This document shows, in pieces, positions 7,915-18,202 of a stretch of DNA of 64,000 nt (positions are counted from its first letter, which is position 1; each line of letters starts with the position of its first letter). Below the pieces are notes generated by a model. That model saw only the letters and a list, made by a program, of their open reading frames with translations, ran no database searches and was not told the origin of the DNA. The DNA comes from Rhodobacteraceae bacterium Alg231-30 (GTDB taxonomy: Bacteria > Pseudomonadota > Alphaproteobacteria > Rhodobacterales > Rhodobacteraceae), in NCBI GenBank assembly GCA_900143615.1, contig FREU01000001.1, positions 1,016,767 through 1,080,766 on the forward strand. The letters run 5' to 3'. The position numbers were made by a program, and so were the translations under genes.

Positions 7915-10841
7915 GGGTGGATGGCAAAGGGTTGGTGGACCGCACGACGCCTGTGAGCTTCCGCTTTGATGGGCGCGCGTTTCTAGGGTATCGCGGGGAT
8001 ACATTGGCGTCGGCTTTGTTGGCCAATGAGGTTAAGCTTGTCGGGCGCTCGTTTAAATACCATCGCCCGCGCGGCGTGATGGGCGCAGGCAGCGAAGAGG
8101 CCAATGCTTTGGTCACCGTGGGGCGCGGGGCAGCGCAGGATCCGAATGTTCGTGCAACCGTCCAGGAGGTTTTTGAAGGACTTGAGGCGCGCTCGCAAAA
8201 CCGCTGGCCATCGTTGGATTTTGACCTATTGGCAGTAAATGATCTGGCAGCGCCGTTTTTGGGGGCTGGCTTCTATTACAAAACATTTATGTGGCCCAAG
8301 GCGTTTTGGGAGAAAATATATGAGCCAGTCATTCGGCGCGCGGCAGGTTTGGGGGCGCTGAGTGAAGAGCATAATCCGGATATTTACGAGAAGGCCTATG
8401 GGTTTTGTGATCTGCTGGTGATTGGGGCAGGGCCTGCGGGGCTCATGGCGGCGTTGGTGGCGGCACGCGCCGGTGCGGATGTGATTTTGGCGGATGAAGA
8501 CAGCCTTATGGGCGGACGGCTGAACAGCGAAGTTGAAGACGTCGATGGGATGTCTGGTGCGGATTGGGCGGCGCAAGCCGTAGCAGAATTGGACATGTTG
8601 CCAAATGTGCGGCTGATGACGCGCACGACGGTGACGGGGGCATATGATCAGGGCACTTATGGGGCGCTGGAGCGGGTCAGCCATCATTTAAGTGATCCCC
8701 AAGGGCGGCCAAAGGAATGTTTCTGGCGCATCGTTGCCAAGCGGGCGATCCTTTGTGCCGGTGCGATTGAGCGCCCTGTGGCGTTTCGCAACAATGACAG
8801 ACCCGGTATTATGACTGCCAGCGCGCTGCGCACCTATCTGAACCGATATGGCGTTGCACCGGGGCGGCGGGTGGCCGTGTTTGCCAATAATGATGATGCC
8901 CATCGCACGGCGCGCGATCTGGTGGCAGCTGGCGTGCACGTGGGGGCGGTGTTGGACCGTCGCCGAGATGCACCCAGCAGCGATCTGTTTGAGGTGATCA
9001 AAGGAGCAGAGGTTTGCAATACTGCGGGCCGCAAAGGCTTGGAGAATGTGACCTATCGCACGTTGGCAGGTGAGGACAAAATCGAGACCGATTGTCTGGC
9101 CATGTCTGGCGGGTGGAACCCAACGGTGCATCTGACCTGTCATATGAATGGCAGACCGGTTTGGAGTGAGGCGATCCAGTCGTTTGTGCCCGTTGAGGGA
9201 ATGGTGCCCGGTCTGCGGGTCGCTGGCGCGTGCAATGGGGTGTTTTCCACACAGGGCGCGCTGAGCGAGGGTGCTGCGCAAGCGGTGGCCGCATTGCAAG
9301 ACCTTGGCATGACGGCTGTGGCTTGTGACGTGCCTGAGGCGCAAGATGCGCCCTATCGGATGGCGCCGCTTTGGGCGGTTGCCGGCGGTGGGCGGGCATG
9401 GCTGGATTTTCAGAACGATGTGACCGTCAAAGATGTCAAACAAGCCGCGCAGGAGAATTTCCGCAGCGTGGAGCATATGAAACGTTACACCACACAGGGC
9501 ATGTCGCCCGATCAGGGTAAGAATTCCAATGTGGGCGCATTGGCGATTTTGGCAGACGCAACTGGGCGTGGCATTCCAGAGACGGGAACAACCACCTTTC
9601 GCCCACCGTTTGTCCCAGTGTCGATCGCTGCCATTGGGGCAGGGGCGCAGGGAGCGGGGTTTGCACCACAGAGGTTTACCACCAGCCACAAAGCCAGCGT
9701 TGCGCGGGCGGCGCCGATGATCGAAGCGGGACTGTGGTATCGCCCGAGCTATTTCCCAACACACGGCGAAACCACTTGGCGGCAAAGCTGTGATCGCGAA
9801 GTGACTATGGTGCGCGAGGCCGTCGGTGTTTGTGATGTGTCTACATTGGGCAAGATCGATATTCAGGGTGCAGATGCGGCCACGTTTCTGGACTTTGTCT
9901 ACTGCAACATGTTTTCGACCCTTAAAGTGGGGCGCACGCGCTATGGGCTGATGTTGCGAGAGGACGGCACGGTGATGGACGATGGCACCACCGCGTGTCT
10001 GGGAGCGCAGCATTTTGTGATGACCACAACGACGGCCGCGGCGGGCAATGTGATGCGCCATCTGGAATATGTGCATCAATGCCTGCGGCCTGAGCTGGAT
10101 GTGCAGATGATCTCGGTGACAGAGCAATGGGCGCAATTCGCCGTTGCGGGACCCAAGGCACGTGCGTTGCTGAACGGTCTGCTGGAAGACGAAATCGATA
10201 ATGACAGCTGGCCGTTTATGGCCTGTGGTGAGGTGCAACTGCTGGGCGTCTCGGGACGGATGTTCAGGATCAGCTTTAGCGGCGAGCATGCCTATGAAAT
10301 TGCGGTGCCTGCGCGCTATGGCGAGAGCCTGTTCCGGCTCTTAGTTGAACGGGCCGAGGCGCTGGGCGGGGGAGCCTATGGCATGGAGGCGCTGAACGTT
10401 TTGCGCATCGAAAAGGGCTTTATCACGCACGCGGAAATACACGGACGCACCACCGCGTTTGATATTGGCATGGGGCGCATGGTGAGTGCCAAGAAAGACT
10501 GTATCGGTAAGACGATGAGCGAGCGGCCGGGCCTGCATGGGGCAGAACGTGAGCAGTTGATAGGGCTAAAACCTATTGGCGATGTCAAACAGCTGACAGC
10601 GGGCGCACATCTGTTTGAAGTTGGTGCAGACCCTATACGTGAAAACGAGCAAGGCTATACCACCTCGGTTGGGTTCTCACCCACAATGGAGAGCTTTTTG
10701 GGCTTGGCATTTTTGCGAAACGGGCGTGCGAGACATGGTGAGGAGGTCGTGATGGTGGATCATCTGCGCGGCGTAACGGCGCGGTGTATCGTGAGCGATC
10801 CGGTGTTCTTTGACCCTGAAGGAGGGCGTGTGCGTGGGTGA
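7911..10841 (+). CDS. soxA: Sarcosine oxidase subunit alpha
   Basis: 976 residues, normal for the large subunit. The N-terminal part has the 2Fe-2S-ferredoxin-like fold without the cluster cysteines (FRFDGRAFLGYRGDTLASALLANEVKLVGRSFKYHRPRG region), then an NAD-binding domain with LLVIGAGPAGLMAALVAARAG near residue 170. The C-terminal third is a GcvT-like domain that binds tetrahydrofolate and takes up the methyl carbon as methylene-THF (YGLMLREDGTVMDDGT and FSGEHAYEIAVPARYG are GcvT-type blocks). It overlaps soxD upstream and soxG downstream. Confidence 0.96.
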   Translation: MRVDGKGLVDRTTPVSFRFDGRAFLGYRGDTLASALLANEVKLVGRSFKYHRPRGVMGAGSEEANALVTVGRGAAQDPNVRATVQEVFEGLEARSQNRWPSLDFDLLAVNDLAAPFLGAGFYYKTFMWPKAFWEKIYEPVIRRAAGLGALSEEHNPDIYEKAYGFCDLLVIGAGPAGLMAALVAARAGADVILADEDSLMGGRLNSEVEDVDGMSGADWAAQAVAELDMLPNVRLMTRTTVTGAYDQGTYGALERVSHHLSDPQGRPKECFWRIVAKRAILCAGAIERPVAFRNNDRPGIMTASALRTYLNRYGVAPGRRVAVFANNDDAHRTARDLVAAGVHVGAVLDRRRDAPSSDLFEVIKGAEVCNTAGRKGLENVTYRTLAGEDKIETDCLAMSGGWNPTVHLTCHMNGRPVWSEAIQSFVPVEGMVPGLRVAGACNGVFSTQGALSEGAAQAVAALQDLGMTAVACDVPEAQDAPYRMAPLWAVAGGGRAWLDFQNDVTVKDVKQAAQENFRSVEHMKRYTTQGMSPDQGKNSNVGALAILADATGRGIPETGTTTFRPPFVPVSIAAIGAGAQGAGFAPQRFTTSHKASVARAAPMIEAGLWYRPSYFPTHGETTWRQSCDREVTMVREAVGVCDVSTLGKIDIQGADAATFLDFVYCNMFSTLKVGRTRYGLMLREDGTVMDDGTTACLGAQHFVMTTTTAAAGNVMRHLEYVHQCLRPELDVQMISVTEQWAQFAVAGPKARALLNGLLEDEIDNDSWPFMACGEVQLLGVSGRMFRISFSGEHAYEIAVPARYGESLFRLLVERAEALGGGAYGMEALNVLRIEKGFITHAEIHGRTTAFDIGMGRMVSAKKDCIGKTMSERPGLHGAEREQLIGLKPIGDVKQLTAGAHLFEVGADPIRENEQGYTTSVGFSPTMESFLGLAFLRNGRARHGEEVVMVDHLRGVTARCIVSDPVFFDPEGGRVRG

Positions 10842-11385
10842 GTTGGTCACAAAATCTGCTTGTGAAGAACTACTGCCGTTGCAGATTGGCGGGGTTCAAT
10901 TGAGTGAACTTACACAAACACGCATGACGTCTTTGGCGCCCAAGCGCGGGCAAGAGGACGCTTTGTCAGATGTGTTGAAGGGCGCGCATGGTATGGCGCT
11001 GCCCGCAGTGAACCGTGCTACTGGACGTGAAGGTGCACGGGCTATTTGGTTTGGGATGGGGCAGGTGATGTTAATCGGGCCAATGCCTGACGTCGCGCTG
11101 GGCGCATTTGCGGCCATGACGGATCAATCAGACGCTTGGGCTGTGGTGCGGCTGGAAGGGACTGGGGCAGAAGATGTTCTGGCGCGGCTGGTGCCGTTGG
11201 ACTTGCGATCCGGGAGCTTCAAACGCGGTCATACTGCGCGCAGTCAGTTGCAACATATGACCGTGTCGGTGACGCGCGTTGGGGAGCAGGCTTTCCAAAT
11301 CATGGCATTCAGATCCATGGCGCAAACATTGGTTCACGAATTGGAGACTGCGATGAAAAGGGTTGCGGCACGTAGCGCATCCTGA
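10834..11385 (+). CDS. soxG: Sarcosine oxidase subunit gamma
   Basis: 183 residues from the GTG at 10834, which lies seven bases after a GGAGGG ribosome site (10821-10826); an upstream TTG at 10810 and a GTG at 10828 share the frame. The gamma subunit is a GcvT-like small subunit that packs against alpha. The sequence shows the diverged family pattern (RAIWFGMGQVMLIGP, DQSDAWAVVRLEGTGAEDVLARLVPLDLR). It overlaps the end of soxA by eight bases and ends the operon. Confidence 0.88.
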   Translation: MGELVTKSACEELLPLQIGGVQLSELTQTRMTSLAPKRGQEDALSDVLKGAHGMALPAVNRATGREGARAIWFGMGQVMLIGPMPDVALGAFAAMTDQSDAWAVVRLEGTGAEDVLARLVPLDLRSGSFKRGHTARSQLQHMTVSVTRVGEQAFQIMAFRSMAQTLVHELETAMKRVAARSAS

Positions 11386-11406
11386 CATTTACGAAGGCAC
11401 CACTTG

Positions 11407-11721
11407 ATGATGAGGTCCCAAATGCGCCTGCTGCCAATTCTGTCCATTGTTGCACTGTCTGTTTCCGCTGTCCCCGCGTTTGCAGATCAAAAGGATGAAT
11501 GCGAGCAACAGGCTGCCGTTGTGACACGCGCAGCCGAGCTGCGGTTGGAAGGCAAAAATCAGAAGAAAACAGTTGAGCAATTGCAGGCTGGCGATCCGGC
11601 GGTGACAGAAAAATATGTGCCAGCTGTGCCCCATATTGTGGATTGGATTTATACACTTAAGCGCAAAGAGGTCCGTCAAGACCCCGGGGCGGCCTATCTG
11701 GCAAGCTGTCTGGCGCAATAG
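11407..11721 (+). CDS. Small exported protein of unknown function
   Basis: About 104 residues from the ATG at 11407 (ATGs at 11410 and 11422 are also possible). A Sec signal peptide ends near VPAFADQ. The mature part is about 80 residues, helical and charged, with one cysteine near each end (DECEQQ and ASCLAQ) that could pair. No family was recognised. It lies between soxG and dnaG, 22 bases after soxG. Confidence 0.6.
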   Translation: MMRSQMRLLPILSIVALSVSAVPAFADQKDECEQQAAVVTRAAELRLEGKNQKKTVEQLQAGDPAVTEKYVPAVPHIVDWIYTLKRKEVRQDPGAAYLASCLAQ

Positions 11722-11764
11722 CGCTTATAGACTCTGCCCCTGACGCCTTCGTATACTGCTGCTT

Positions 11765-13717
11765 ATGAGCCTGCCTCCTGGATTTCTGGATGAATTGCGC
11801 AGCCGCACCAGCCTGTCTCAGGTGGTGGGGCGTAAAGTCATGTGGGATGCGCGCAAGTCCAATCAGGGCAAAGGCGACATGTGGGCGCCATGCCCGTTTC
11901 ATCATGAAAAATCTGCGTCTTTTCACGTGGATGACCGCAAAGGTTATTATTATTGCTTTGGCTGTCAGGCCAAAGGCGATGCAATTACCTTTGTGCGTGA
12001 GACCGAGAATGTCGAGTTCATGGAAGCGGTCCGTATACTCGCAGAAGAATCCGGCATGCAGATGCCCGAACGTGACCCGCAAGCACAACAGAAAGCCGAT
12101 AAGCGCACGCAACTGGCTGACGTTATGGAAATGGCGGTGCAGCACTATCGGCTGATGTTGCACGCGGGCGCCGGGACTATGGCGCGGGCCTATTTGGATC
12201 ATCGTGGTTTGAACGAGGCGGGCCGTGAGAGATTTGAGATCGGCTTTGCACCGGAAGGCTGGCAGGGGCTGTGGGATCATTTGGTGGGCAAAGGCGTTGC
12301 GCCAGAATTGATCATCGGCGCGGGGCTGGCCAAACCGTCCAGTCGCGGCGGCAAACCCTATGACACGTTTCGCAATCGCATCATGTTTCCAATCCGCGAC
12401 GCGCGAGGGAAATGCATCGCGTTTGGCGGGCGGGCTATGGACCCCGATGATAACGCAAAATACCTCAATAGCCCTGAAACGGAGTTGTTTGATAAAGGTC
12501 GTAGCCTGTACAACCATGGTCCGGCTCGCGAGGCCACTGGACGTGGTCAGGCCTTGATTGTGGCCGAGGGCTATATGGATGTGATAGCGCTGGAGCGCGC
12601 GGGGTTTGAAGCATCTGTTGCGCCGTTAGGGACAGCGATCACCGAAAGCCAGTTGCAATTGATGTGGCGCATCGCGGATGAGCCGATCATTGCGCTAGAT
12701 GGTGACAAAGCTGGCTTGCGGGCAGCAATGCGGGTGATCGATACGGCTTTGCCGCTGCTTGAAGCTGGGAAATCGCTGCGTTTTGCGATCATGCCGGAAG
12801 GTCTGGATCCTGATGATTTGATCCGCGCCAAAGGCCCTGGCGGCGTTCAAAAGGTGCTCGATCAGGCGATGCCGATGGTGGATTTGCTGTGGCAGCGCGA
12901 AATTGAAGGGCGGGTTTTTGACAGCCCTGAACGTAAAGCGGCGCTGGACAAAGCGTTGCGCGAAAAAATTAAACAGATCAAAGATCCGTCAATTCGCACA
13001 CACTACGGTCAGGCGATCAAAGACATGCGCTGGCAATTGTTTCGCCCGCAGCGCAACTCAAAGCCGTTCCAAAAAGGCAAAGGCGGCTGGAACGCGAAAC
13101 CGCAAGTGCAGACCCGTACCAAGACAACGATGCTGGCTGCCAACGACGGCGGGATTGAGCACCAGCTGCGCGAAGCAGTGGTGTTGAGCATCGCATTGGT
13201 GACACCCGAAGTGCTGGATGATTTTGAATATGCGCTGGAAGGCATGGTCTGTGTTGACGACATGAACGCGCTGGTGCGCGATACATTGTTGCGTTTTGCA
13301 CACGATCCTGATCCGCGGGGGGCTGTGGAAAACGCTCTTGGCCCTGATGTCGTTGAAAAACTGCTGATGCATCCCTATGTGGCGATTACGCCTGCGGTAC
13401 GCGATCCAGGGAACACTGAGATCGCCCGGCAGACGCTGGCTGCAGAATTGGCCAAACTCAAAACCGAACGCGGCCTAAGTGCTGAGATTGCTGAAGCCGA
13501 AGAAGACCTTCTTGGGTTGGCTGATGAGGCGATGACGTGGCGTTTGGGACAAGCCGCCGAGGCCCGCAATAATGCGATGCGCAGTCAACAGGAAGAGGGC
13601 GGTGATTATGAGATGGGCCCCAACGGAGCACCAATTGACAAAGACGAACGCGCAGCGTTGGATGCGTTGAGAGATAACATAGATTTCACCAGAGGTGGCA
13701 AACCGCCACGCACTTAG
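11765..13717 (+). CDS. dnaG: DNA primase
   Basis: 650 residues. DnaG makes RNA primers at the replication fork. The N-terminal CHC2 zinc finger is CPFHH...YYYCFGC (residues about 40-65), and the TOPRIM domain carries LIVAEGYMDVIAL and the acidic LDGDKAG motif. The core block FGGRAMDPDDNAKYLNSPETE is typical. The C-terminal helicase-interaction part is diverged and acidic. It precedes rpoD, the remnant of the macromolecular-synthesis gene order dnaG-rpoD. Confidence 0.97.
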   Translation: MSLPPGFLDELRSRTSLSQVVGRKVMWDARKSNQGKGDMWAPCPFHHEKSASFHVDDRKGYYYCFGCQAKGDAITFVRETENVEFMEAVRILAEESGMQMPERDPQAQQKADKRTQLADVMEMAVQHYRLMLHAGAGTMARAYLDHRGLNEAGRERFEIGFAPEGWQGLWDHLVGKGVAPELIIGAGLAKPSSRGGKPYDTFRNRIMFPIRDARGKCIAFGGRAMDPDDNAKYLNSPETELFDKGRSLYNHGPAREATGRGQALIVAEGYMDVIALERAGFEASVAPLGTAITESQLQLMWRIADEPIIALDGDKAGLRAAMRVIDTALPLLEAGKSLRFAIMPEGLDPDDLIRAKGPGGVQKVLDQAMPMVDLLWQREIEGRVFDSPERKAALDKALREKIKQIKDPSIRTHYGQAIKDMRWQLFRPQRNSKPFQKGKGGWNAKPQVQTRTKTTMLAANDGGIEHQLREAVVLSIALVTPEVLDDFEYALEGMVCVDDMNALVRDTLLRFAHDPDPRGAVENALGPDVVEKLLMHPYVAITPAVRDPGNTEIARQTLAAELAKLKTERGLSAEIAEAEEDLLGLADEAMTWRLGQAAEARNNAMRSQQEEGGDYEMGPNGAPIDKDERAALDALRDNIDFTRGGKPPRT

Positions 13718-13833
13718 TGCGCTTTGGTGAGGCACTGGTAAAGAAAACGGGATAAACAGGGTTGCGAATCACCCACCCGCGGGTTTGATTCGTTTTACGC
13801 GAATCACCCTAGCCGAACTTGCAGGAGCAATGC

Positions 13834-15816
13834 ATGGCCGCCAAAGATAACGACGACCAGAAGCCCGCCGATCAGGACGCAGAAATTTCCTTGGATATGA
13901 GCCAAGCTGCCGTCAAGAAGATGATCGCTGAGGCACGGGAAAAAGGGTACATCACCTACGATCAGCTGAACCAGGTTTTGCCACCTGATCAGGTTAGCTC
14001 GGAACAGATCGAAGATGTGATGTCGATGCTCTCGGAAATGGGCATCAATATTATTGAAGACGAAGAAGCTGAAGAAGAAGAGCAGAAGTCCACGGCTGTT
14101 GTTGACACATCGTCGGCAGCTCGCGGTGTTGCGCTGTCTTCCGGTGCGAGCGAAAAGTTGGACCGCACCGACGATCCGGTGCGGATGTATCTGCGCGAGA
14201 TGGGCAGTGTTGAACTGCTGAGCCGTGAAGGCGAGATCGCGATTGCCAAGCGCATCGAGGCCGGTCGCAACACGATGATCTTGGGCCTGTGTGAAAGCCC
14301 GCTGACGTTCCAAGCGATCACCATTTGGCGTGACGAACTTTTGTCCGAAGATATTCTGCTGCGTGACGTGATCGATCTTGAGACCACGTTTGGCGATCAG
14401 ATGGGCGAGGAAGAGGGCGAAGGAGCCCCTGTTGCCGAAGCTGCTAATGTTGCCTCCGCGCCCAAAAAAGAAGCAGAGCAAGAGTTGGATGCTGATGGCA
14501 ACCCAATTGCCAAAGACGACGATGATGACGAAGACGAACAGGCGAACATGTCGCTTGCCGCGATGGAAGCTGCGCTAAAGCCGCGTGTTCTGGAAACGCT
14601 TGACATCATCGCACGCGACTTTGCTCAACTGTCGGATATGCAGGATGCGCGTATCTCGGCGACTCTGAACGAAGATGGCACCTTCTCGGGCAAGGACGAA
14701 GAAATCTATCAAAAACTGCGCTCGGAAATTGTTGAGTTGGTGAATGAATTGCATCTGCACAACAACCGTATCGAGGCGTTGATCGACCAGCTTTATGGTA
14801 TCAACCGCCGCGTAATGCAGATTGATGGCGCCGTGGTGAAGTTGGCTGACCAAGCCCGCATCAACCGTCGCGAATTCATCGAAGCCTATCGTGGGCGTGA
14901 GCTTGACCCGAACTGGATGGACGACATGGCCACCAAGTCCGGCCGTGGCTGGCAGATGTTCATGGAACGCTCGGCTGACAAAGTGAACGAGCTGCGCAAC
15001 GACATGGCGCAAGTTGGTCAGTACGTCGGTCTGGATATCAGCGAATTCCGCCGCATCGTTCAGCAGGTTCAGAAAGGCGAAAAAGAAGCCCGTCAAGCCA
15101 AGAAGGAAATGGTCGAAGCCAACCTGCGTTTGGTGATTTCGATTGCCAAGAAGTACACGAACCGCGGCCTGCAGTTCCTTGATCTTATTCAAGAAGGTAA
15201 CATCGGCCTGATGAAGGCGGTGGATAAGTTTGAATATCGCCGTGGGTATAAGTTCTCGACTTATGCAACATGGTGGATTCGTCAGGCGATCACCCGCTCG
15301 ATCGCAGACCAAGCCCGCACCATCCGAATTCCGGTGCACATGATCGAAACGATCAACAAACTGGTCCGCACCGGTCGTCAGATGCTGCACGAAATTGGTC
15401 GCGAACCGACGCCAGAAGAATTGGCCGAAAAGCTGCAAATGCCGCTTGAGAAGGTTCGTAAGGTGATGAAGATCGCCAAAGAGCCTATCTCGCTGGAGAC
15501 CCCAATTGGTGATGAAGAAGACAGCCAACTGGGTGATTTCATTGAGGATAAGAATGCTGTGTTGCCCCTGGACAGCGCCATTCAGGAAAACCTCAAAGAA
15601 ACCACAACGCGGGTTCTTGCATCGCTTACTCCACGTGAAGAGCGAGTGTTGCGGATGCGCTTTGGGATCGGAATGAACACCGACCATACGCTGGAAGAAG
15701 TGGGCCAACAGTTTAGCGTGACCCGCGAGCGGATTCGTCAGATTGAAGCCAAGGCGCTGCGGAAACTGAAGCACCCAAGCCGGAGCCGAAAACTGCGCAG
15801 TTTCCTTGATCAATAA
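13834..15816 (+). CDS. rpoD: Primary RNA polymerase sigma factor (sigma-70)
   Basis: 660 residues from the ATG at 13834 (CAGGAG at 13822-13827). Region 1.1 is at the N-terminus, followed by a long acidic non-conserved insertion (around EEEGEGAP and DDDDDEDEQ) typical of alphaproteobacteria. Regions 2.1-2.4 include [20 protein letters not shown] and [15 protein letters not shown]; region 3 begins [13 protein letters not shown]; region 4.2 has the helix-turn-helix [20 protein letters not shown]. It recognises housekeeping promoters. A Rho-independent terminator follows 25 bases after the stop. Confidence 0.98.
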   Translation: MAAKDNDDQKPADQDAEISLDMSQAAVKKMIAEAREKGYITYDQLNQVLPPDQVSSEQIEDVMSMLSEMGINIIEDEEAEEEEQKSTAVVDTSSAARGVALSSGASEKLDRTDDPVRMYLREMGSVELLSREGEIAIAKRIEAGRNTMILGLCESPLTFQAITIWRDELLSEDILLRDVIDLETTFGDQMGEEEGEGAPVAEAANVASAPKKEAEQELDADGNPIAKDDDDDEDEQANMSLAAMEAALKPRVLETLDIIARDFAQLSDMQDARISATLNEDGTFSGKDEEIYQKLRSEIVELVNELHLHNNRIEALIDQLYGINRRVMQIDGAVVKLADQARINRREFIEAYRGRELDPNWMDDMATKSGRGWQMFMERSADKVNELRNDMAQVGQYVGLDISEFRRIVQQVQKGEKEARQAKKEMVEANLRLVISIAKKYTNRGLQFLDLIQEGNIGLMKAVDKFEYRRGYKFSTYATWWIRQAITRSIADQARTIRIPVHMIETINKLVRTGRQMLHEIGREPTPEELAEKLQMPLEKVRKVMKIAKEPISLETPIGDEEDSQLGDFIEDKNAVLPLDSAIQENLKETTTRVLASLTPREERVLRMRFGIGMNTDHTLEEVGQQFSVTRERIRQIEAKALRKLKHPSRSRKLRSFLDQ

Positions 15817-15840
15817 GCGGAATTAACAAAAATTTGAACA

Positions 15841-15868
15841 GAGCGTCCTCCTTGGGCGCTCTTTTCTT
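15841..15868 (+). terminator. Rho-independent terminator after rpoD
   Basis: A GAGCGTCC/GGGCGCTC stem (one G-U pair) with a short loop is followed directly by TTTTCTTTT. It lies 25 bases after the rpoD stop. Confidence 0.85.
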
Positions 15869-15931
15869 TTGGGTAGATAGGTCTAAGCTGAGGGAATATT
15901 ATGGATTCCCTTTTAGATTGCGAGGCCGACC

Positions 15932-16342
15932 ATGAAAGCTGCGCCATTTTTCCTAATTCTATTTGCCGCCGCCTGTACCGAAACAGGAACAGGCGGTTTT
16001 GTAACCTCCAGCGGCGTGCGTGTGAACGCGGTCAACGAGCAGGTTTTTGAAGTTATCCCGCAAGCGGGTGCGCAGAGGGCGCAGTTCTGGTGCGGTGCCG
16101 GGGATTATGCAAGTCGTACCTTGGGAGCGTCGTCTCGAGATCGGGTCTATGTTGTCAGCGAAATTGGACCGGGTGTGACGCGCGAAACGCGCGAAGCGAT
16201 GCAGTTTTCCATGAGTCCCCCAGCGTCGGTCAGCGGTGCTGCAGGCAACGTGTCCCATTGGGGTCCCAAAATTGGCGATGATCGATTTGTCGGAGACGCG
16301 CGCATGAGTTGTAGCACTGGCATCAACCGGTTTGACCCCTAA
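15932..16342 (+). CDS. Small lipoprotein, paralog 1 of a four-gene tandem family
   Basis: 136 residues with a lipoprotein signal (ILFAAAC). The mature part has the shared family core: GVRVNAVNEQVFEVIP, then FWCGAGDYASRTLGAS, then VYVVSEIGPGVT, then SHWGPKIGD and a final cysteine (MSCST). The WCGA and C-terminal cysteines are conserved in all four copies and probably form a disulfide. Function unknown. It is the first of four tandem paralogs after rpoD. Confidence 0.7.
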   Translation: MKAAPFFLILFAAACTETGTGGFVTSSGVRVNAVNEQVFEVIPQAGAQRAQFWCGAGDYASRTLGASSRDRVYVVSEIGPGVTRETREAMQFSMSPPASVSGAAGNVSHWGPKIGDDRFVGDARMSCSTGINRFDP

Positions 16343-16386
16343 TGGCCGACAGAAGATGGTTTAATTTAACGAAGCATGGAGATGTC

Positions 16387-16818
16387 ATGAAACGCCTGAT
16401 GACCCTTTCAACGTTGTTTCTCGTAGCCGCATGTGACACCAGCGACGGGCAGGGAGCCTCTACCTCGGGGTTTGTCACAAACACCGGAGTAAGAGTGAAC
16501 CCGGTGAATGCCAATGTGTTTGAAGTTGTGCCTAAAGCGGGCGCCCGTGGATCCTCTCCATTTTGGTGTGGAGCGGGGCAATACGCACGACGTGCGCTGG
16601 GAGCGCAAGATAACGCACGAGTCCATGTGGTAGGGGGTGTCGGGCCTGGGGTGACAAGCACCAGCCCGGATACAGCACAGTTTTCGTTGTTGCCGGCAGG
16701 TCAAGCTGAAGGTGCCACTGGACGTACGGGCAGTTGGGGGCCAAGCTTGGGAGCCAGCAAAACAGTGATCTCCGCGCGTTCTGGATGCAGCCGGTCGTCT
16801 GATCGCGATCTTCGGTGA
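16387..16818 (+). CDS. Small lipoprotein, paralog 2 of the tandem family
   Basis: 143 residues from the ATG at 16387, which places the lipobox (LFLVAAC) correctly after a short signal; the frame is open upstream to 16342 but that start would spoil the signal. Shared core: GVRVNPVNANVFEVVPKAGA, FWCGAGQYARRALGAQ, VHVVGGVGPGVT, SWGPSLG and a last cysteine (SGCSRS). It is closest to paralog 1 in sequence. Function unknown. Confidence 0.7.
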   Translation: MKRLMTLSTLFLVAACDTSDGQGASTSGFVTNTGVRVNPVNANVFEVVPKAGARGSSPFWCGAGQYARRALGAQDNARVHVVGGVGPGVTSTSPDTAQFSLLPAGQAEGATGRTGSWGPSLGASKTVISARSGCSRSSDRDLR

Positions 16819-17272
16819 GCCTATTTATCCACGTGCGTCATGCCTGCGACCCTAAAAACGTATTCGTTGCTAAAGGGTGTGTTTTAACCGCTTGGTTTTT
16901 GGTAGTTTCGATTTTCTGCGAAATTCACAATTGAATAGGACGAAAAGTGAAGCGCTCTGGCCCGCCGGTGTTCTTTTTTGAGCTAGGTATGGATATTCGG
17001 AGCGGTTTGCGTTGTTTAGTGCTATGGGCGATCTCCAATGATCACGCTAGCGGAATATGAACCAGCTTGCGCGAGCACATGTCTGTCGAGAGTTCTGTTT
17101 TCCTAGACAAAAACCTTCTGGTCGGCGTAATCTCGCTGTGTGTCACTGTGACGCGGATGTGAGTTTGTTTGAATTTTTCGGATCTTACAGTGCGTCTATA
17201 AAAGAATAACTTTGTTTGGTGCGGTGCTAGTTTTTTGGTTTCAATCTAGTCAATTAATTGGGAATTGAAAAA
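16819..17272. other. Gene-less stretch between paralogs 2 and 3
   Basis: About 450 bases without a convincing gene. It is more AT-rich near its end and probably carries the promoter of paralog 3, but no clear box can be defended. Confidence 0.4.
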
Positions 17273-17677
17273 ATGAAACGATTTGTCGTTTTAGGTTCGG
17301 TGATGTTGGCGGCTTGTAGCGTGAGCGCGTCGGAAGGCTACCGGATGATAAATGGAATAGATGTCAACGCAGTCAACTCTGAAGTTTTTGAGGTCGTGGC
17401 GCGCACTGGGGGGCCCATCGCGGATTTTTGGTGCGGTGCGAGCAATTTTGCCCGCGATGAACTGGGCGCGAGCTGGCAAGACTATTTATACGTGGTCGGA
17501 GGTGCAGGCGTCGGCGTAACAAGCGCCAGTCCAAGCACTGTGCAATTTGCTATGGCTCCAAGTTCTGAGATATCCGGTGCCTCCGGCCGCGATAGCCATT
17601 GGGGGCCGGAACTTGGGGATAAGATGAAAATTCAGGCTGCCGATGTCGAATGTCAATTCAGCAACTCTATGGAGTGA
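17273..17677 (+). CDS. Small lipoprotein, paralog 3 of the tandem family
   Basis: 134 residues from the ATG at 17273 (an upstream start at 17258 adds five residues). The signal ends in a possible lipobox (VMLAAC). Shared core: GIDVNAVNSEVFEVVARTGG, FWCGASNFARDELGAS, LYVVGGAGVGVTSASPS, SHWGPELGD and a last cysteine (VECQF). Function unknown. Confidence 0.68.
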   Translation: MKRFVVLGSVMLAACSVSASEGYRMINGIDVNAVNSEVFEVVARTGGPIADFWCGASNFARDELGASWQDYLYVVGGAGVGVTSASPSTVQFAMAPSSEISGASGRDSHWGPELGDKMKIQAADVECQFSNSME

Positions 17678-17770
17678 TTGCGACTTTGACCGCTGCCTTC
17701 TAAGCATCGGTTGGCAGGGCGCGTAAAATGTGAGGAAGTTGCGCGCTTAGGCAATTTGGGGAGGGGTGAA

Positions 17771-18187
17771 ATGTTCAAACTAAGTGCCGCAATAGGTTTA
17801 GGTGTAGCTTTAGCTTTAGCTTTACCACAAATGGCATCCGCAAATTTTAGGGCGGTAAATGGTGCTCATGTTGTTCCTTTGAATGACTATGAAATTGAAA
17901 CCATCGGACGACCGGGATCGCGAAAAGACGACTATTGGTGTGCCATTGGTGACTACTTGCGACGCAGCAAAACACCGTGGAACACTCGTATCTATGTGTT
18001 GAGCGGTATCGGGCAGAGTCGTATTAGTGACTCAACCATAGCTGTATCATTCACGCTTAATCCCGACGCCTCGGGCATCGAAATCTACACGAACAACGTA
18101 ATTACAGACGTATTGACTGTCGGTTACGGGCGCAGTGTTTCGACAGCTTGGGGGGAGTGTTCGAGGAGGCTGCCGCAGTTTTTCTGA
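17771..18187 (+). CDS. Small exported protein, diverged paralog 4 of the tandem family
   Basis: 138 residues from the ATG at 17771 (ribosome site GAGGGGTGA). Unlike the other three it has an ordinary signal peptide (cleavage near MASANF) and no lipobox. The core is recognisable but diverged: VNGAHVVPLNDYEIETIGRPG, YWCAIGDYLRR, IYVLSGIGQSRIS, and a last cysteine (GECSRR). It shows how the family has spread from lipoprotein to soluble form. Function unknown. Confidence 0.65.
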   Translation: MFKLSAAIGLGVALALALPQMASANFRAVNGAHVVPLNDYEIETIGRPGSRKDDYWCAIGDYLRRSKTPWNTRIYVLSGIGQSRISDSTIAVSFTLNPDASGIEIYTNNVITDVLTVGYGRSVSTAWGECSRRLPQFF

Positions 18188-18202
18188 TCGGAACTGAAGA
18201 CG

